DNA of 64,000 nucleotides from Owenia fusiformis (lineage: Eukaryota; Annelida; Polychaeta; Sabellida; Oweniidae). Below the pieces are notes generated by a model that made no database searches, was not told where the DNA came from, and was given only the letters and a program-made list of their open reading frames with translations. Shown in pieces: positions 14,601 to 24,435 of this stretch. Position numbers and translations under genes: made by a program. The stretch spans positions 17,803,520 through 17,867,519 of the forward strand of contig CAIIXF020000012.1 of the NCBI GenBank assembly GCA_903813345.2, given 5' to 3'. How positions within the stretch are numbered: the first letter of the stretch is position 1; every line of letters starts with the position of its first letter.

Positions 14601-15045
14601 ACATCACACTTCTACATGCCAGTCCTTTGCAATTTTGTGAGACGTTAAGGTATATATTTTTGAGTATGCTCTGTAATTGATTTAATGAATGATGTTCCCG
14701 TTCGTGATATATTTTATATCTAATTCGTCTTAAATCTATGATGCAGTTTGTGCTCTGGAGGAAATGTCAATTTTCGGACCAGTCGTACGTAACGCTGGTG
14801 GCAGCATGAAATTTGTTATTTAGTGAGATGTTTCAAGATACATTTTTACATTTGTCCTACCGAGGACTTGTTGATTGGTCATTCTATTCGTGAGATATTG
14901 AGTATCTAAATTGTCATACAAGTCTGATTCACTTTGGGCTATGTACGGAATGTCAATTTCCGGACCAGCTGTACATCGCATTGGTAGCAGCGACTAGGTT
15001 GATATATTGTGAGACGTTTATGTATATATTTTTACGTTTGCCAAA
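5666..15045 (+). repeat. Higher-order satellite: 558-bp trimer of 186-bp monomers, 17 copies
   Basis: Three monomer types alternate strictly. Type A has TTTTCCGACCAGTCGTACGTC, type B has CAGTCGTACGTAACGCTGG, type C has CCAGCTGTACATCGCACTGG. The type-C anchor GAATGTCAATTT occurs at 6024, 6581, 7141, 7696, 8254, 8811, 9369, 9927, 10485, 11043, 11601, 12158, 12717, 13275, 13833, 14390 and 14948; intervals are 555-560, mostly exactly 558. A to B to C spacing is about 186 each. Private variants are shared between non-adjacent units, as expected from unequal crossover or conversion. All open frames here are repeat shadows; the same 62-codon frame recurs at 11792 and 14024 on the minus strand. Confidence 0.96.
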
Positions 15046-16311
15046 GGAGGGATGTATTTCTACGTTTTCAATACAAAGGATTTAATGACTGATATTTCTG
15101 GTCGTGAAATATTTTATATTAAATTTGTCTGAAATCGCTGATACAGTTTGCTCTCTAGACTAAATTTTCAGACCGGTTTAACGTTACGCTGGTAGCAGCA
15201 TGTTGGTTGATAATCTGAGAGACGTTAAAGGATATATTTTTGCATTATTTTCTTCCAAGGACTTGAGTGTTCATTCTATTCGTGAGATTTTGAGTATCTT
15301 AATTATTTGTCATGAAGCTCTGATTTACTTTGCGCTCTGTACGAAATGTCAATTTTCGGACCAGTTGTACGTCGCGCTGGTAGCAGTGACTAGTTTAATA
15401 TTTAGTGAGCCTTTCATCTATATTTTTTACGTTTTCTATAGGATGGATATGTTCATTAACTTTTCTGTAGGGCAGATATATAATATCCAATTCGTTTTAA
15501 GTCACTTATGCAGTTTGCGCTCTAGACGAAATGTCAATTTTCTGACCAGTCGTACGTCACACTGCTACTAGCCATTCATTTGCTTTTTTGTGAGACGTTT
15601 AAGTATATATTTTGCAGTATGCTCTTGAATGGATTTTTAAAAATGAATGATGTTCCTGTTCGTGATATATTTTATATCTAATTCGTCTAAATCTCTGATG
15701 CAGTTTGTCCTCTTGACGAAATTTCAATTTTCGGACCAGTCGTACGTAACGATGTTGGCAGCGTTTATATTTGCTATTAAGTGAGATGTTCAAGGTAACA
15801 TTTTTATTATTACATTTGCCCTATCCAGGACTTGTTGATTGTCTATTCTATTCGCCAAATATAGAGTATCTAATTTGTAGGATTTGTCGTGAAGCTCTGA
15901 TTTGAATTGCGCTCTAGACGATATGTCAATTTTCGGACCGATCTAACGTCACACTGGTAGCAGTATGTTGGTTCTTAATTTGAGAGACGTTAAAGGATAT
16001 ATTTTTACAATTGCTCTACCAAAGACTTGTTGAGTGGTCAATCTATTCTTGAGATATTGAGTATCTAATTTGTAATAAAGCTCTGATTTACTTTGCGCTC
16101 TGCACGGAATGTCAATTTTCGGACCAGTTGTACATCGCGCTGGTAGCAGCGACTAGTTTGATATATTACGAGATGTTTATGTATATGTATTCACATTTGC
16201 CATGTTGGTTGTTTATTTGTGACGTGAAATTTATTTTTGCATTTGCTCTTCCAAGGACTTGTTGTGTGGTAATTCTATTCGTTAGATATTGAGTATCTAA
16301 TTTGTCATGAA
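15046..16311 (+). repeat. Decayed satellite monomers at array edge
   Basis: The strict 558-bp register ends inside a type-C monomer near 15055, where GGATGTAT runs into sequence that resembles another monomer. Monomer-like blocks continue with the core near 15350, 15540, 15735, 15930 and 16110, but with much higher divergence and short insertions. A 123-codon open frame at 15200-15571 lies across two monomers and has no recognisable domain. Diverged edges around a homogenised centre are typical of satellites maintained by unequal exchange. Confidence 0.85.
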
Positions 16312-16319
16312 GCTCTGAT

Positions 16320-17290
16320 CGGCTTACGGACAACTCATCCCCTAGACAACTCATCCCTGGACAACTCATCCCCTGGACAACTCATCCCCTGGACATCTCA
16401 TCCCCTAGACAACTCATCCCCTGGACATCTCATCCCCTAGACAACTCATCCCCTGGACAACTCATCCCCAAGATAACTCATGCCCTAGACAACTCATCCT
16501 TTATCACATGAAGCCAAATTGTTAAGTTTTTGGGAAAATAAATATTTATTAAATACACCTTGAATCATTCTAAATATTATTTTTCACTTTATTGATACAA
16601 ATAAAATGGTCAAACGGTGCCATTAAAACTCATATTCTGTCCTTATATTACAACTGGCTTAATATTTCATGACAAAAAATAAAGTTTTCTCTCTGCATAA
16701 TTTTGAAACATGAACTTCAGTAACTTCATCTGTGAATTATTATCTTTGGATTAAATAATATTTGAACTATGAACAACACACATATAATGACATCAAAGGA
16801 GCTTCTTCAATCAATGTTAACATAATATTGAAATTGTATATTAAAAGTAAAATTAAAGGTAAATATTTACAAAACAAATTACAGATTAATAGGTTGATAA
16901 TCTCCTTGACAATACCATTGTAGTACCATCATAGTTTTTTAAACAATTTTCCTTACAATTGTTATGTAAATGGAAAGAGTTAGAAGTGCAGATCTTAACC
17001 TTTTTTGAAGTTCTGTTTACGTGACAAAAGTGATTAAATCGAGGATCTTGTTAGTCATTTGAATAATATATGAATTAATAATATTACATTAAATTACTCA
17101 AACATGCCAAAGGATGAGTTGTCCATGGGATGAGTAGTCCAGGGGATGAGTTGTCTAGGGGATGAGTTGTCTAGGGGATGAGTTGTCCAGGGGATGAGTT
17201 GTCTAGGGGATGAGTTGTCCAGGGGATGAGTTGTCTAGGGGATGAGTTGTCCAGGGATGAGTTGTCTAGGGGATGAGTTGTCCGGTTACC
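16320..17290. mobile_element. Foldback element with arms of 16-bp tandem units; 8-bp TSD GCTCTGAT
   Basis: The 971-bp element lies between direct copies of GCTCTGAT (16312-16319 and 17291-17298), and the flanking satellite reads continuously if one copy plus the element is removed. Arms are 16328-16502 and 17109-17283, each exactly 175 bp and inverted relative to each other. Each arm has 11 units of the type GGACAACTCATCCCCT (one arm) or its complement. In both arms the second unit from the outside is 15 bp, the rest 16. The ~600-bp centre is AT-rich without a significant open frame. The design (tandem subrepeats in long inverted repeats plus 8-bp TSD) matches what is known of sea-urchin TU and Drosophila FB foldback elements; hAT-like mobilisation is an inference from TSD length. 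Confidence 0.9.
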
Positions 17291-17532
17291 GCTCTGATCT
17301 ACTTTGCTTTCTGTACAGAATGTCAATTTTCGGACCAGATGTACGTCGCGCTGCTAGAAGGGACTAGTTTGATATTCTAGGAAACGTTTATGTATAGATT
17401 CTTTATTTTTACGTTTTCCATAGGATGGATTTGTTGATTGAATTTTCTGTTAGGGAGATATATAATATCCAATTCGTCTTAAATCGCATGCAGTTTGCGC
17501 TCTAGACGAAATGTCAATTTTCCGACCAGCCG
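17291..17532 (+). repeat. Satellite remnant between the two foldback insertions
   Basis: Plus-oriented monomer sequence resumes directly after the TSD (CTACTTTGCTTTCTGTACAGAATGTC...) and contains two cores near 17320 and 17510. It ends at the insertion site of the next element. Together with 18966-19193 it shows that both elements landed in pre-existing satellite. Confidence 0.88.
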
Positions 17533-17535
17533 TTA

Positions 17536-18962
17536 TGGTACGTTCACACCAACGGCGCTTTGATGGCGCTTTAAAGCGGCTTGTTAAGCGGCACCAAAGC
17601 GTAACAAAGCTTAATTAAAGCGTCAGGGTCGTAATAGGTCGTAGAAAAGCTCGGGAGTAAAGCGGGATATTCGGCAAGAGCGCTAAAAAATTTAAACTGT
17701 TTAAGCGTTCGCACCAACGGCGCTTTGATGGCGCTTTAAAGCGGATTGTAAAGCGGCACCAAAGCGTAACAAAGCTTAATTAAAGCGTCTGGATCGTAAT
17801 AGGTCGTAGAAAAGTTCGGAGTAAAGCGGGATACTCGGCAAGAGCGCCAAAAAATGTTAAACTGTTTAAAAATTTTGGGCGCTCAGTTACGAATTGATTG
17901 AAGCGCCGAGAGCGTATCAAAGCTTAACAAACCGTAACAAAGCTCAACAAAGCTTGACTCAAAGCGTAGGAAAGCTTAACACAGCTTGGTTCAAAGCGGG
18001 GACCCCAGTCTATTCACGGTCTGTTACCACTTGACACGCTTCGTTAAGATGTCTCAAGATTTGCTACGATCTGGAATGAAGATCTGACACGAGGTCAGAC
18101 GCTTTCATCAATATCTGACACTCTTTGTTACACTTTCCTGAGGGACTTTCAAGCTTTCCAACGAATTGAGACGCTTTAATCAAGGATTGAAACGCTTTGC
18201 TAGGCTTTGTTACGCTTGAAAGTTTTCACACGCTATATCACGCCGTGCGACAAACGTCATGTCTTCTTCAGATAGGTCATGCTCTGGTCCATCTGGAATT
18301 TCTGGATCTCGTTGTTCTGCCATCGTGTTCTCGAGTCAAAGATGCAATGGTTTTATGGATCTACTGCATCTTTATATAGTCATTGGATCAAAAGCGGCAT
18401 GGAATCGGCGATCTCGACATTTTCCAATGCGTGACAGAGCTTAACAGAGCTTAACAATGCACAACAGAGTTTTGCAATCGTATCAGAGCCTGATTTAAAG
18501 CGTCATAATCGCATCAAAGCGTAATAATGCTTATCAAAGCTTTTCAAAGCGTGATTTCAAGCGTAACAAAGCCTGATCAAAGCGGGATCAAAGCGTGAGG
18601 AACCTTTTAGAGCTATGTTAAGCTTTCCTACGCTTTGGATCAAGTTTTTCTGAGCTTTGTTACGGTTTGTTAAGCTTTGATACGCTCTCGGCGCTTAATC
18701 GATTCGTAACAGAGCGCCCAAAATTTTTTAAGAGTTTAAAATTTGTTGGCGCTCTTGCCGAATATCCCGTTTTACTCTGAGCTTTTCTACGACCTATTAC
18801 GACCCCGACGCTTTAATCAAACTTTGTTAAGCTTTGGTGCCGCTTTACAAGCCGCTTTAAAGCGCCATCAAAGCGCCGTTGGTATGAAGAAAAATGACAA
18901 AAATGACGGCGCTTTGCTCGCCGATTTAAAGCGTGGCATTCGCCGTTGGTGTGAACGTACCT
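17536..18962. mobile_element. Foldback element rich in AAAGC motifs; TIR GGTACGTTCACACCAACGGC, TSD TTA
   Basis: Ends are GGTACGTTCACACCAACGGC (from 17537) and its complement GCCGTTGGTGTGAACGTACC (to 18961). TTA flanks both sides (17533-17535, 18963-18965); joining the flanks restores the satellite text CCAGCCG-TTA-GTCACACTGC. About 160 bp of the left end is repeated in tandem (17546-17695 again at about 17705-17860), and the right end carries the inverted counterpart (about 18720-18880). The interior is a dense, irregular series of AAAGCGTAACAAAGCTT-like words. No transposase frame is present, so it is non-autonomous. A 3-bp TTA duplication is what PIF/Harbinger elements make; that assignment is inference. 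Frames at 18197-18444 and 18743-19003 are not credible genes. Confidence 0.85.
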
Positions 18963-19193
18963 TTAGTCACACTGCTACTAGCAAGTCCTTTGCTATTTTG
19001 TGAGACGTTTAAGTTAATATTTTGAAGTATGCCCTTGAATGGACTTAATGAATGCTATTCCCGTTCGTGATATATCTTATTTCTATTTCGTCTTAAATCT
19101 CTGATGCAGTTTGTGCTGTGGACGAAATGTCAATTTTCGGACCAGTCGGACGTAACGCTGGTGGAAGCATGATATTTGCTAATTAGTGAGATG
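18963..19193 (+). repeat. Last satellite monomer; right boundary of the array
   Basis: After the TTA duplication the text is standard type-A then type-B satellite (GTCACACTGCTACTAGCAAG..., CAATTTTCGGACCAGTCGGACGTAACGC) and stops after TTAGTGAGATG at about 19193, beyond which similarity disappears. The array with its insertions therefore spans about 761-19193. Confidence 0.85.
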
Positions 19194-19628
19194 TAAATGC
19201 ATTGGTTTTAGCTCTTAGCCCGGTTTTATGCGATGCGCTCAACCAAGAATTTGAAACTTCCCGTTTAAAAGTGTCGCATGGTCATTTCCCTCGTCTCATT
19301 CCTTGTTCCCATTATCATCGCATTAATACCGATAAGAACTGATTCACCTGGCGTTCTATCATAATCCTAATATATGCACCAAATCTTCCAGCTCTCTTTC
19401 ATGCTTCTCTTTCATGTAACAATGTCATTTGTATGCATTACAAGTACAGAGTACATGGGGACAATTTGTTTCTTTTGAAAACATAGAATTAAGCAAGTGG
19501 CATTAATTATAAAAAAATATTTGAATAGCCTGAGTATTTTTCTAATTAGGGAATAAGTAGAAATTATTTTAGGCAATCCTTTGAGTGTCATGCTATTTAT
19601 ACATGATGCTGCCTTATATTTTATGATA
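19194..19628. other. Unique-looking AT-rich sequence, nothing recognised
   Basis: No coding frame, RNA gene or repeat internal to this window was recognised between the satellite edge and the MITE. Confidence 0.5.
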
Positions 19629-19630
19629 TA

Positions 19631-20493
19631 CAGTGCGTATCAAAAAAACGCAACAGATTCTTCTCTTGGAAAAGCACAAAACCAGTGATAACAGCATTGA
19701 TTTCATTCAATGCACCATAAAGTCATGTGTCTCTTCTTTACAATGATATATCACACATTGATATTTGGTCATGGTTGGGCGAGTAATCATTCCATTTGCA
19801 AAGTGGGTCAAAATTAGCTTTCGGCCAAGTTATAAACATTGCAAAATTACTCCTCTTTGCAATGGAATATTATTCATTCACAGGGAGTCATTCTGGCTGA
19901 ATAATCATTAATTTTGCAAAGTGGGGCAAAATTCAGCTCGGACCCAAGTTTAAAACATTGCAAAAGTCAGTACAAGGGGCATAGGGGCTATTGGTATTGG
20001 AAGAAGGTGTGACAGGTAATGGCATAGACAGTAAAGTGTTCATACTCATACCCTTGCAAGAATACATCCTATACCCCTCCAAATTTCCACCACATAAAGA
20101 TGCGCTCATCTGTCCACACCATGCATGGTTCAGCCCTGAATCATTTGTGGGTTAAAGCAAAGAAAACAGCTCAAGGAATTGTGAGCACAGATGCTCCTGA
20201 GATAGCTCCAAAAGAAAAAGTCACAACAATTCAAGTCAGGGGAACTTCCATTGGCACTTAGCCCTTGCACTAAATTTTTCAATATCTAAAACTTGGCGCA
20301 GAGCCGATTTTGACCCACTGTGCAAATGGAAGGACTTCTCACCCAACCATTACCACATATATGTGAATGAATGACATATCATTGCAAAGAGGAGAGACGT
20401 GGCTTTATGGTACATTAAATGATATTGATGTAGTCATCACTAGTTTTGTGATTTAACAAGATAACTACTTGTTGAGTTTTTTTATACGCCCTG
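19631..20493. mobile_element. Tc1/mariner-type non-autonomous element, TA target
   Basis: The left end CAGTGCGTATCAAAAAAACG (19631) and the right end, read on the other strand as CAGGGCGTATAAAAAAACTC (20493), form imperfect TIRs flanked by TA. Inside, sub-terminal inverted similarity continues: TTTGCAAAGTGGGTCAAAA near 19795 pairs with GACCCACTGTGCAAATGGA near 20312, and TTTACAATGATATATCA near 19738 pairs with TGACATATCATTGCAAAG near 20371. The word CATTGCAAA also repeats internally. No transposase frame remains in 863 bp. The CAG...GTATCAAAAAAA end and TA flanks are characteristic of IS630-Tc1-mariner elements. Confidence 0.78.
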
Positions 20494-20495
20494 TA

Positions 20496-20995
20496 TAGTA
20501 TACTGAAAGAGGATTTTTCTGAATTATTTGTGTTTAAATATGGGAACTGCAAATTGGCAAATGACTTTAAGGTTAAATGTCCATAAAGACATTTAATTTC
20601 AAATTCCAAAGCAAATGCCAGTGGGCATTTATTAAAAGTGACCATATAACTATGTAGAATATGGCAAACATGTTTAGAAAACTGGCGAGAAGCAATTGAA
20701 ATAAGAACATCCATTCTCATGGAATTGCCCTAGTGTGCATTTAATTGCAGACATGTTATCCTAATTGCCCATGGGCATTTTAAATAATAATCACATCCCA
20801 ACTCTTAAAGCTTAAGATACTGTTGGAGTCTCAAAAGGCAGCAAAAGCATTCATTTTTGAAACAGGAAAATTTAGTCCCCCTAAAAATGCCCATATGGGG
20901 ATTTATCCTCAATTTTCGTTTTAATGCCCGTGAGAATTTATTATAAATATTTTAATTCCCATTCATATTTCTTCAGTCAGTCGCAGTCAAAACTA
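20496..20995. repeat. AT-rich segment with recurrent AATGCCCATGGGCATT-like palindromes
   Basis: Four near-palindromic words recur: AAATGCCAGTGGGCATTTA (~20612), AATTGCCCATGGGCATTTTA (~20765), AAATGCCCATATGGGGATTT (~20884), TAATGCCCGTGAGAATTTA (~20922). Spacing is irregular (150, 120, 38). The 101-codon minus frame at 20415-20720 has no recognisable domain and overlaps the MITE end, so it is not called as a gene. Confidence 0.4.
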
Positions 20996-21802
20996 GATAA
21001 TGGCAACTCCGCGGAGTAGCAAATCCCAACGAACAAAATATCAATTACCGAATTCCAATCAATTATACTCATTACTTTGGTTGAAAATGAAAAAATTAGA
21101 TTTTAGAATTGCAAATTCCTTCAAAGCAGCCATTTTGAATTTTCTGAGGTACAAATCTGAAAAACAATACCATAATTGTGATCTACTCCAAAATTCCTTC
21201 AATTTGAGTATAATATAGCCATACTTTGAAAGGATCAAAAAATTATTGCGAAATCGTACATTAGACGGCCATTTTGAATTTTACGAGGCTCGAATCAGAA
21301 AAAAAGATACAATATTTGCAATCTACTCTTAATTGCCTTTCATTTGAGTATAATAAAGCTATACTTCAGAAAGATCTAAAAATTAGCGAAAATTTCTGTT
21401 TTCCTGTCCCCCCATTCATGGCCCCTGGGGGTCAGGATGAAAAACACAGAATATATCTGAAATATATAAATGTTGTGAATACACTTCCAAAATTTCAAAC
21501 AATAATATTAATTACTTTGGTTTAGAATGAAAAATTTATGATTTTTGCGAAAAAGTCCCATCATTTTTAAAGCGGCGGCCATCTTGAAAAAATCTTTTTT
21601 TGCGTAAAACTATTCACCAATATACATTTTTCCACTAAATATGAAGAAAATCTGTCAACTAGTATTTGAGTTATCTTCCGGACAGACGGACGGACTGACT
21701 GACGGACTGACTGACTGACGGACTGACGGACTGACGGACAGACGGACGGACGGACGGAGGGATTCACTATATCCCTAACGAACTTCGTTCGTTGGGATAA
21801 TT
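20996..21802 (+). repeat. Dispersed repeat with GACGGACT tract and AACGAACTTCGTTCGTT end hairpin
   Basis: A 139-bp tandem duplication is seen from the word GCCATTTTGAATTTT at 21129 and 21268. A GAC(G/T)GACT microsatellite lies at about 21679-21760, followed by CACTATATCCC and a hairpin AACGAACTTCGTTCGTT (21777-21793) and GGGATAAT. The same closing arrangement (AGACGGACGGAGG, CTATATCCCTCC, GAACTTCGTTCG, GGATAATAA) is found at 43270-43325, so this is a repeat family with a conserved right end. Autonomous source unknown. Confidence 0.65.
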
Positions 21803-22009
21803 AAGCCGATTGCTTTCATTTCTTGTGTTAGAAAATGGCAACATTTTGACAAAAATAGCATCTCTCAAAGTTGACCTTTAAACCACCCTAATGTCAAGGT
21901 CAAATGTCAAAATTCTCAGAAATAACATTTTAAGTAATAAGTCATACTTCGTATCCAATTCCATGTTAATATATACTTGTTCTGTAAGGGAGCTAAAAGA
22001 AGGGCTTGC
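21803..22009. other. No feature recognised
   Basis: AT-rich spacer; GGTCAAATGTCAAAATTC and similar words occur but nothing supportable. Confidence 0.5.
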
Positions 22010-22620
22010 CGCCACGTGTCCTTTTCAATGAGTTTGGTTCATCAGTTGCCAAAAGGTACTTTTCAAAAAGTGTTTCGTTTTTGGGACAACCGTTATACAT
22101 CATTACACCACATTTCCAAACCGTACAAAGCGATGGATTCATAAGTTGATCATACAATGTAATTTCAATTTCAGGACGATTTCATGTATGTGTGCCGCTT
22201 TAAACATGTAATGGCTTTATTTGCTCGATCCCCAATCACTGATGACAGTTGCTAAATATGTATACTTTTGAACATTTTGTTTATTCTAACCATTCATTTT
22301 GGGATCGTTCTTGACAAACGTTGCCACATTTCCAGAATTTCATGATTTTTGTTTTATCAATGTTAATTTCAGGTTTCCATACATTACATAAGGACTCAAG
22401 CGTGTTTAGTTTTAGTTGCATTCCTTCTTGGTAGTATCAAATATAACTAAATCGTCTGCAAATAGCATATTGCTAACATTCTGATTTTCAAGGGATGGAG
22501 ATTTCCCAATATTATCAAACATTTTATTTGATATAATAGTGCAATTTGTGACTGGCATCAGATTTATGCCAATCAACGTAACTTTTAACAATCTTCCCAA
22601 TGATACGTGTATATCATACT
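22010..22620 (-). pseudogene. Non-LTR retrotransposon reverse transcriptase relic
   Basis: The minus strand translates near 22400-22600 to a reverse transcriptase catalytic block: SLENQNVSNMLFADDLVIF, with the FADD box at about 22445-22456. Downstream, in shifted frames, come KLNTLESLCNVWKPEINIDK and TKIMKF, then IGDRANKAITCLKRHTYMK and LYGLEMWCNDV, which are the thumb and connection blocks of LINE polymerases. At least two frameshifts and several stops break it. Fingers and endonuclease are missing. It is truncated on both sides, and its catalytic part is also present, damaged, in the neighbouring duplication (24390-24600; there FADN replaces FADD). Clade not resolved. RT identity is firm from the motifs. 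Confidence 0.8.
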
Positions 22621-24383
22621 AAATTTTGGTACCATATATCTCGGTTTTGGCTGTAGAGGGGACTTATTGGACATTTTCATTGCATTTAGACACAATTAGA
22701 ACTCTAATTTGAACATGGTCTCAATATTAGCGTCAGAGAACCCATACATATAATTGTCATATCCCGGGCGTCATATAGACCTGATGATTTTTATGGGTCT
22801 AGCATCTAGCATGAAGTTCAGGTAATATATTACTTCCTGGTATTTGGCCTTGAGGATACGATTTTACGCCGTCCGAAGACAATGGACCTCATATTGAAAT
22901 GTAATTGGCATAGAGATGGCACAAAACGGTGGTAATAGTATAGTATCTATATAACTGAATAAAGCTTGAATAATAGATGCCACTCTTGTTTGTATTTAGT
23001 TTGCTTAGACTAAACTTCTATTGACTTTAATGCTAGAAACCGGAGCTAGAAACTTGCATAGTCACTTGATTTCATGATTTATCAAAATGCGTTGGTCGAA
23101 TCTGTCTGAAACTCGAATGGCATACTATTGTATAACCCTGTCAATGTACGTATTGTACATGAAAATGTTTGGCGTCATTCGAATAAACCATTGTTTTAAA
23201 GGATTTTAGCATTACATCAATGGAGATTTGTCCCAAGTTTTTTTTAAATGCCATGGAAAATGATTTAAAAGGTATAACTGTGTAAATCAAAGCTATTCTT
23301 TGAGAAAACGTTCCACTGACATCAAATATGCTATCAAAAATAAAGAAAATTAAATCATTAGAGGTAATAAGTGCAAATCTCTTAAAATCTCATTCCCGGG
23401 ATCTCATTAAAAACGAGAATTTGCAAGATTTCAAAGCTATTTTGAAATTCCCCTATTGGATGACGTGTAGGCGAATGGCTCACTAGAACCGAATGGCAGT
23501 CTGGCCGAAAATTAAAATTATTGGCGACATCTATTTATTCATATTCATTCATCTATACGGCCCCGGTAGAGGGGGGGGGCGAGATTTGTATTGGCACGTT
23601 CAATTACCAATTTTGGAAACAGGCCTCATTTGCCATCGAAATATCTCTGTGAATGTTCGCTGTTTTGTGAATATTCTCTGCAAGTTTGAATAGATTAACT
23701 TAAAATTCTTTTTAACTGATGTTAAGATTTCAAATTTTACTTTAGCAGGCCTGTCAACTTGGGAACACCTAACATGAGTGACATGGAAATGTTGAACACC
23801 TCCCCTCAAAATGTGGACACCTTGGTCCAAATCTGAACACCTTGATCCAAATTTTGAACACCTTGGTTTAAATTTTATTACATCTTGCCAAATTTTGAAC
23901 ACCTCAAATTTTTCGCGCGTGACTTCAAATTCTTCAGCTAATGCGTGACAAATACGCAAATTGCGGGACAGTTGACAGGCCTGCTTTAGTATGCACGGCC
24001 CTAGGAGAGATCATGGTCAAGATTGTTTACATCATCATGCATTGCGAATCATGAATTTAAAAAATCATTTCCATAAATACGAAGGAACATGACAGAATTA
24101 TGGGAACCACTCATTTCTCCAAGAGCTCCCTTATTGGAAGCTGAATATAGCTCTCCTGAAGAAATATACTAATCGGGATTCTCGCAGACATATTCAATAA
24201 GCTTGAAAGCTGATAACTGATCTCATAGACACGAACAGGGATCATTGGAACCCGACAACTATGGATCCGAGGCATTATATTCAGTGGTAATTGGAAGAGG
24301 ACAACTATGCACCTTGGGCATAGTCAGTGATAATTTGAAGAGGACAACTGGATATCAGGCATATTCAATTGTAATTTGAAACG
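22447..24383 (+). repeat. Tandem segmental duplication, copy 1
   Basis: From about 22447 (AACTAAATCGTCTGC) to about 24383 the sequence matches 24431-26576 almost base for base, with an offset of 1984 at the left end and about 2365 past an insertion in copy 2. Shared landmarks: TCCCGGGCGTCATATAGACC (22763) against the same word at ~24746, and TACGGCCCCGGTAGAGGGGG (~23557) against ~25921. It ends with three to four ~48-bp subrepeats of the form GGACAACTATG...GTGATAATTTGAAGA. High identity implies a recent duplication. Confidence 0.92.
23745..23984. mobile_element. 240-bp MITE, TIR GCAGGCCTGTCAACT, TSD TTTA
   Basis: Perfect 15-bp terminal inverted repeats GCAGGCCTGTCAACT (23745-23759) and AGTTGACAGGCCTGC (23970-23984) lie between direct TTTA copies (23741-23744, 23985-23988). 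Internal sequence includes short GAACACCTTGGTCCAAAT-type subrepeats. A diverged third copy of the host sequence at 47770-48105 lacks the element. The minus-strand 119-codon frame across it is a MITE shadow. Superfamily not assigned. Confidence 0.85.
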
Positions 24384-24435
24384 GACGATTTAGTTATATT
24401 TGACACTACCAAGAAGGAATGCAACTAAAACTAAA
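24384..24435. other. 52-bp inverted fragment at the duplication junction
   Basis: The plus strand here is the reverse complement of 22405-22456 (GACGATTTAGTTATATTTGA...), and it abuts directly the plus-oriented second copy that begins with the overlapping word ACTAAA. So a short piece of the left edge of copy 1 was inverted at the joint between copies, with a short shared word at the switch. This looks like template switching during repair or replication. Confidence 0.85.

Noticed and set aside
5666-15045. CENP-B-box-like motif in the satellite
   Set aside because: I noticed no match to TTCGNNNNANNCGGG in the monomers; centromere role remains only an analogy.
15200-15571. 123-codon plus frame, longest in the satellite
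   Set aside because: Covers two decayed monomers; similar frames are broken elsewhere in the array.
2229-15793. Open frames of 60-123 codons in both strands of the satellite
   Set aside because: They recur with the monomer period, are interrupted at random in neighbouring units and have no domain; satellite shadows.
18743-19003. 86-codon plus frame in the AAAGC-rich foldback element
   Set aside because: Crosses the element's right TIR into satellite; composition explained by the repeat.
23600-23959. 119-codon minus frame
   Set aside because: Spans the 240-bp MITE and its host repeat; the frame is lost in the sister copy at 26 kb.
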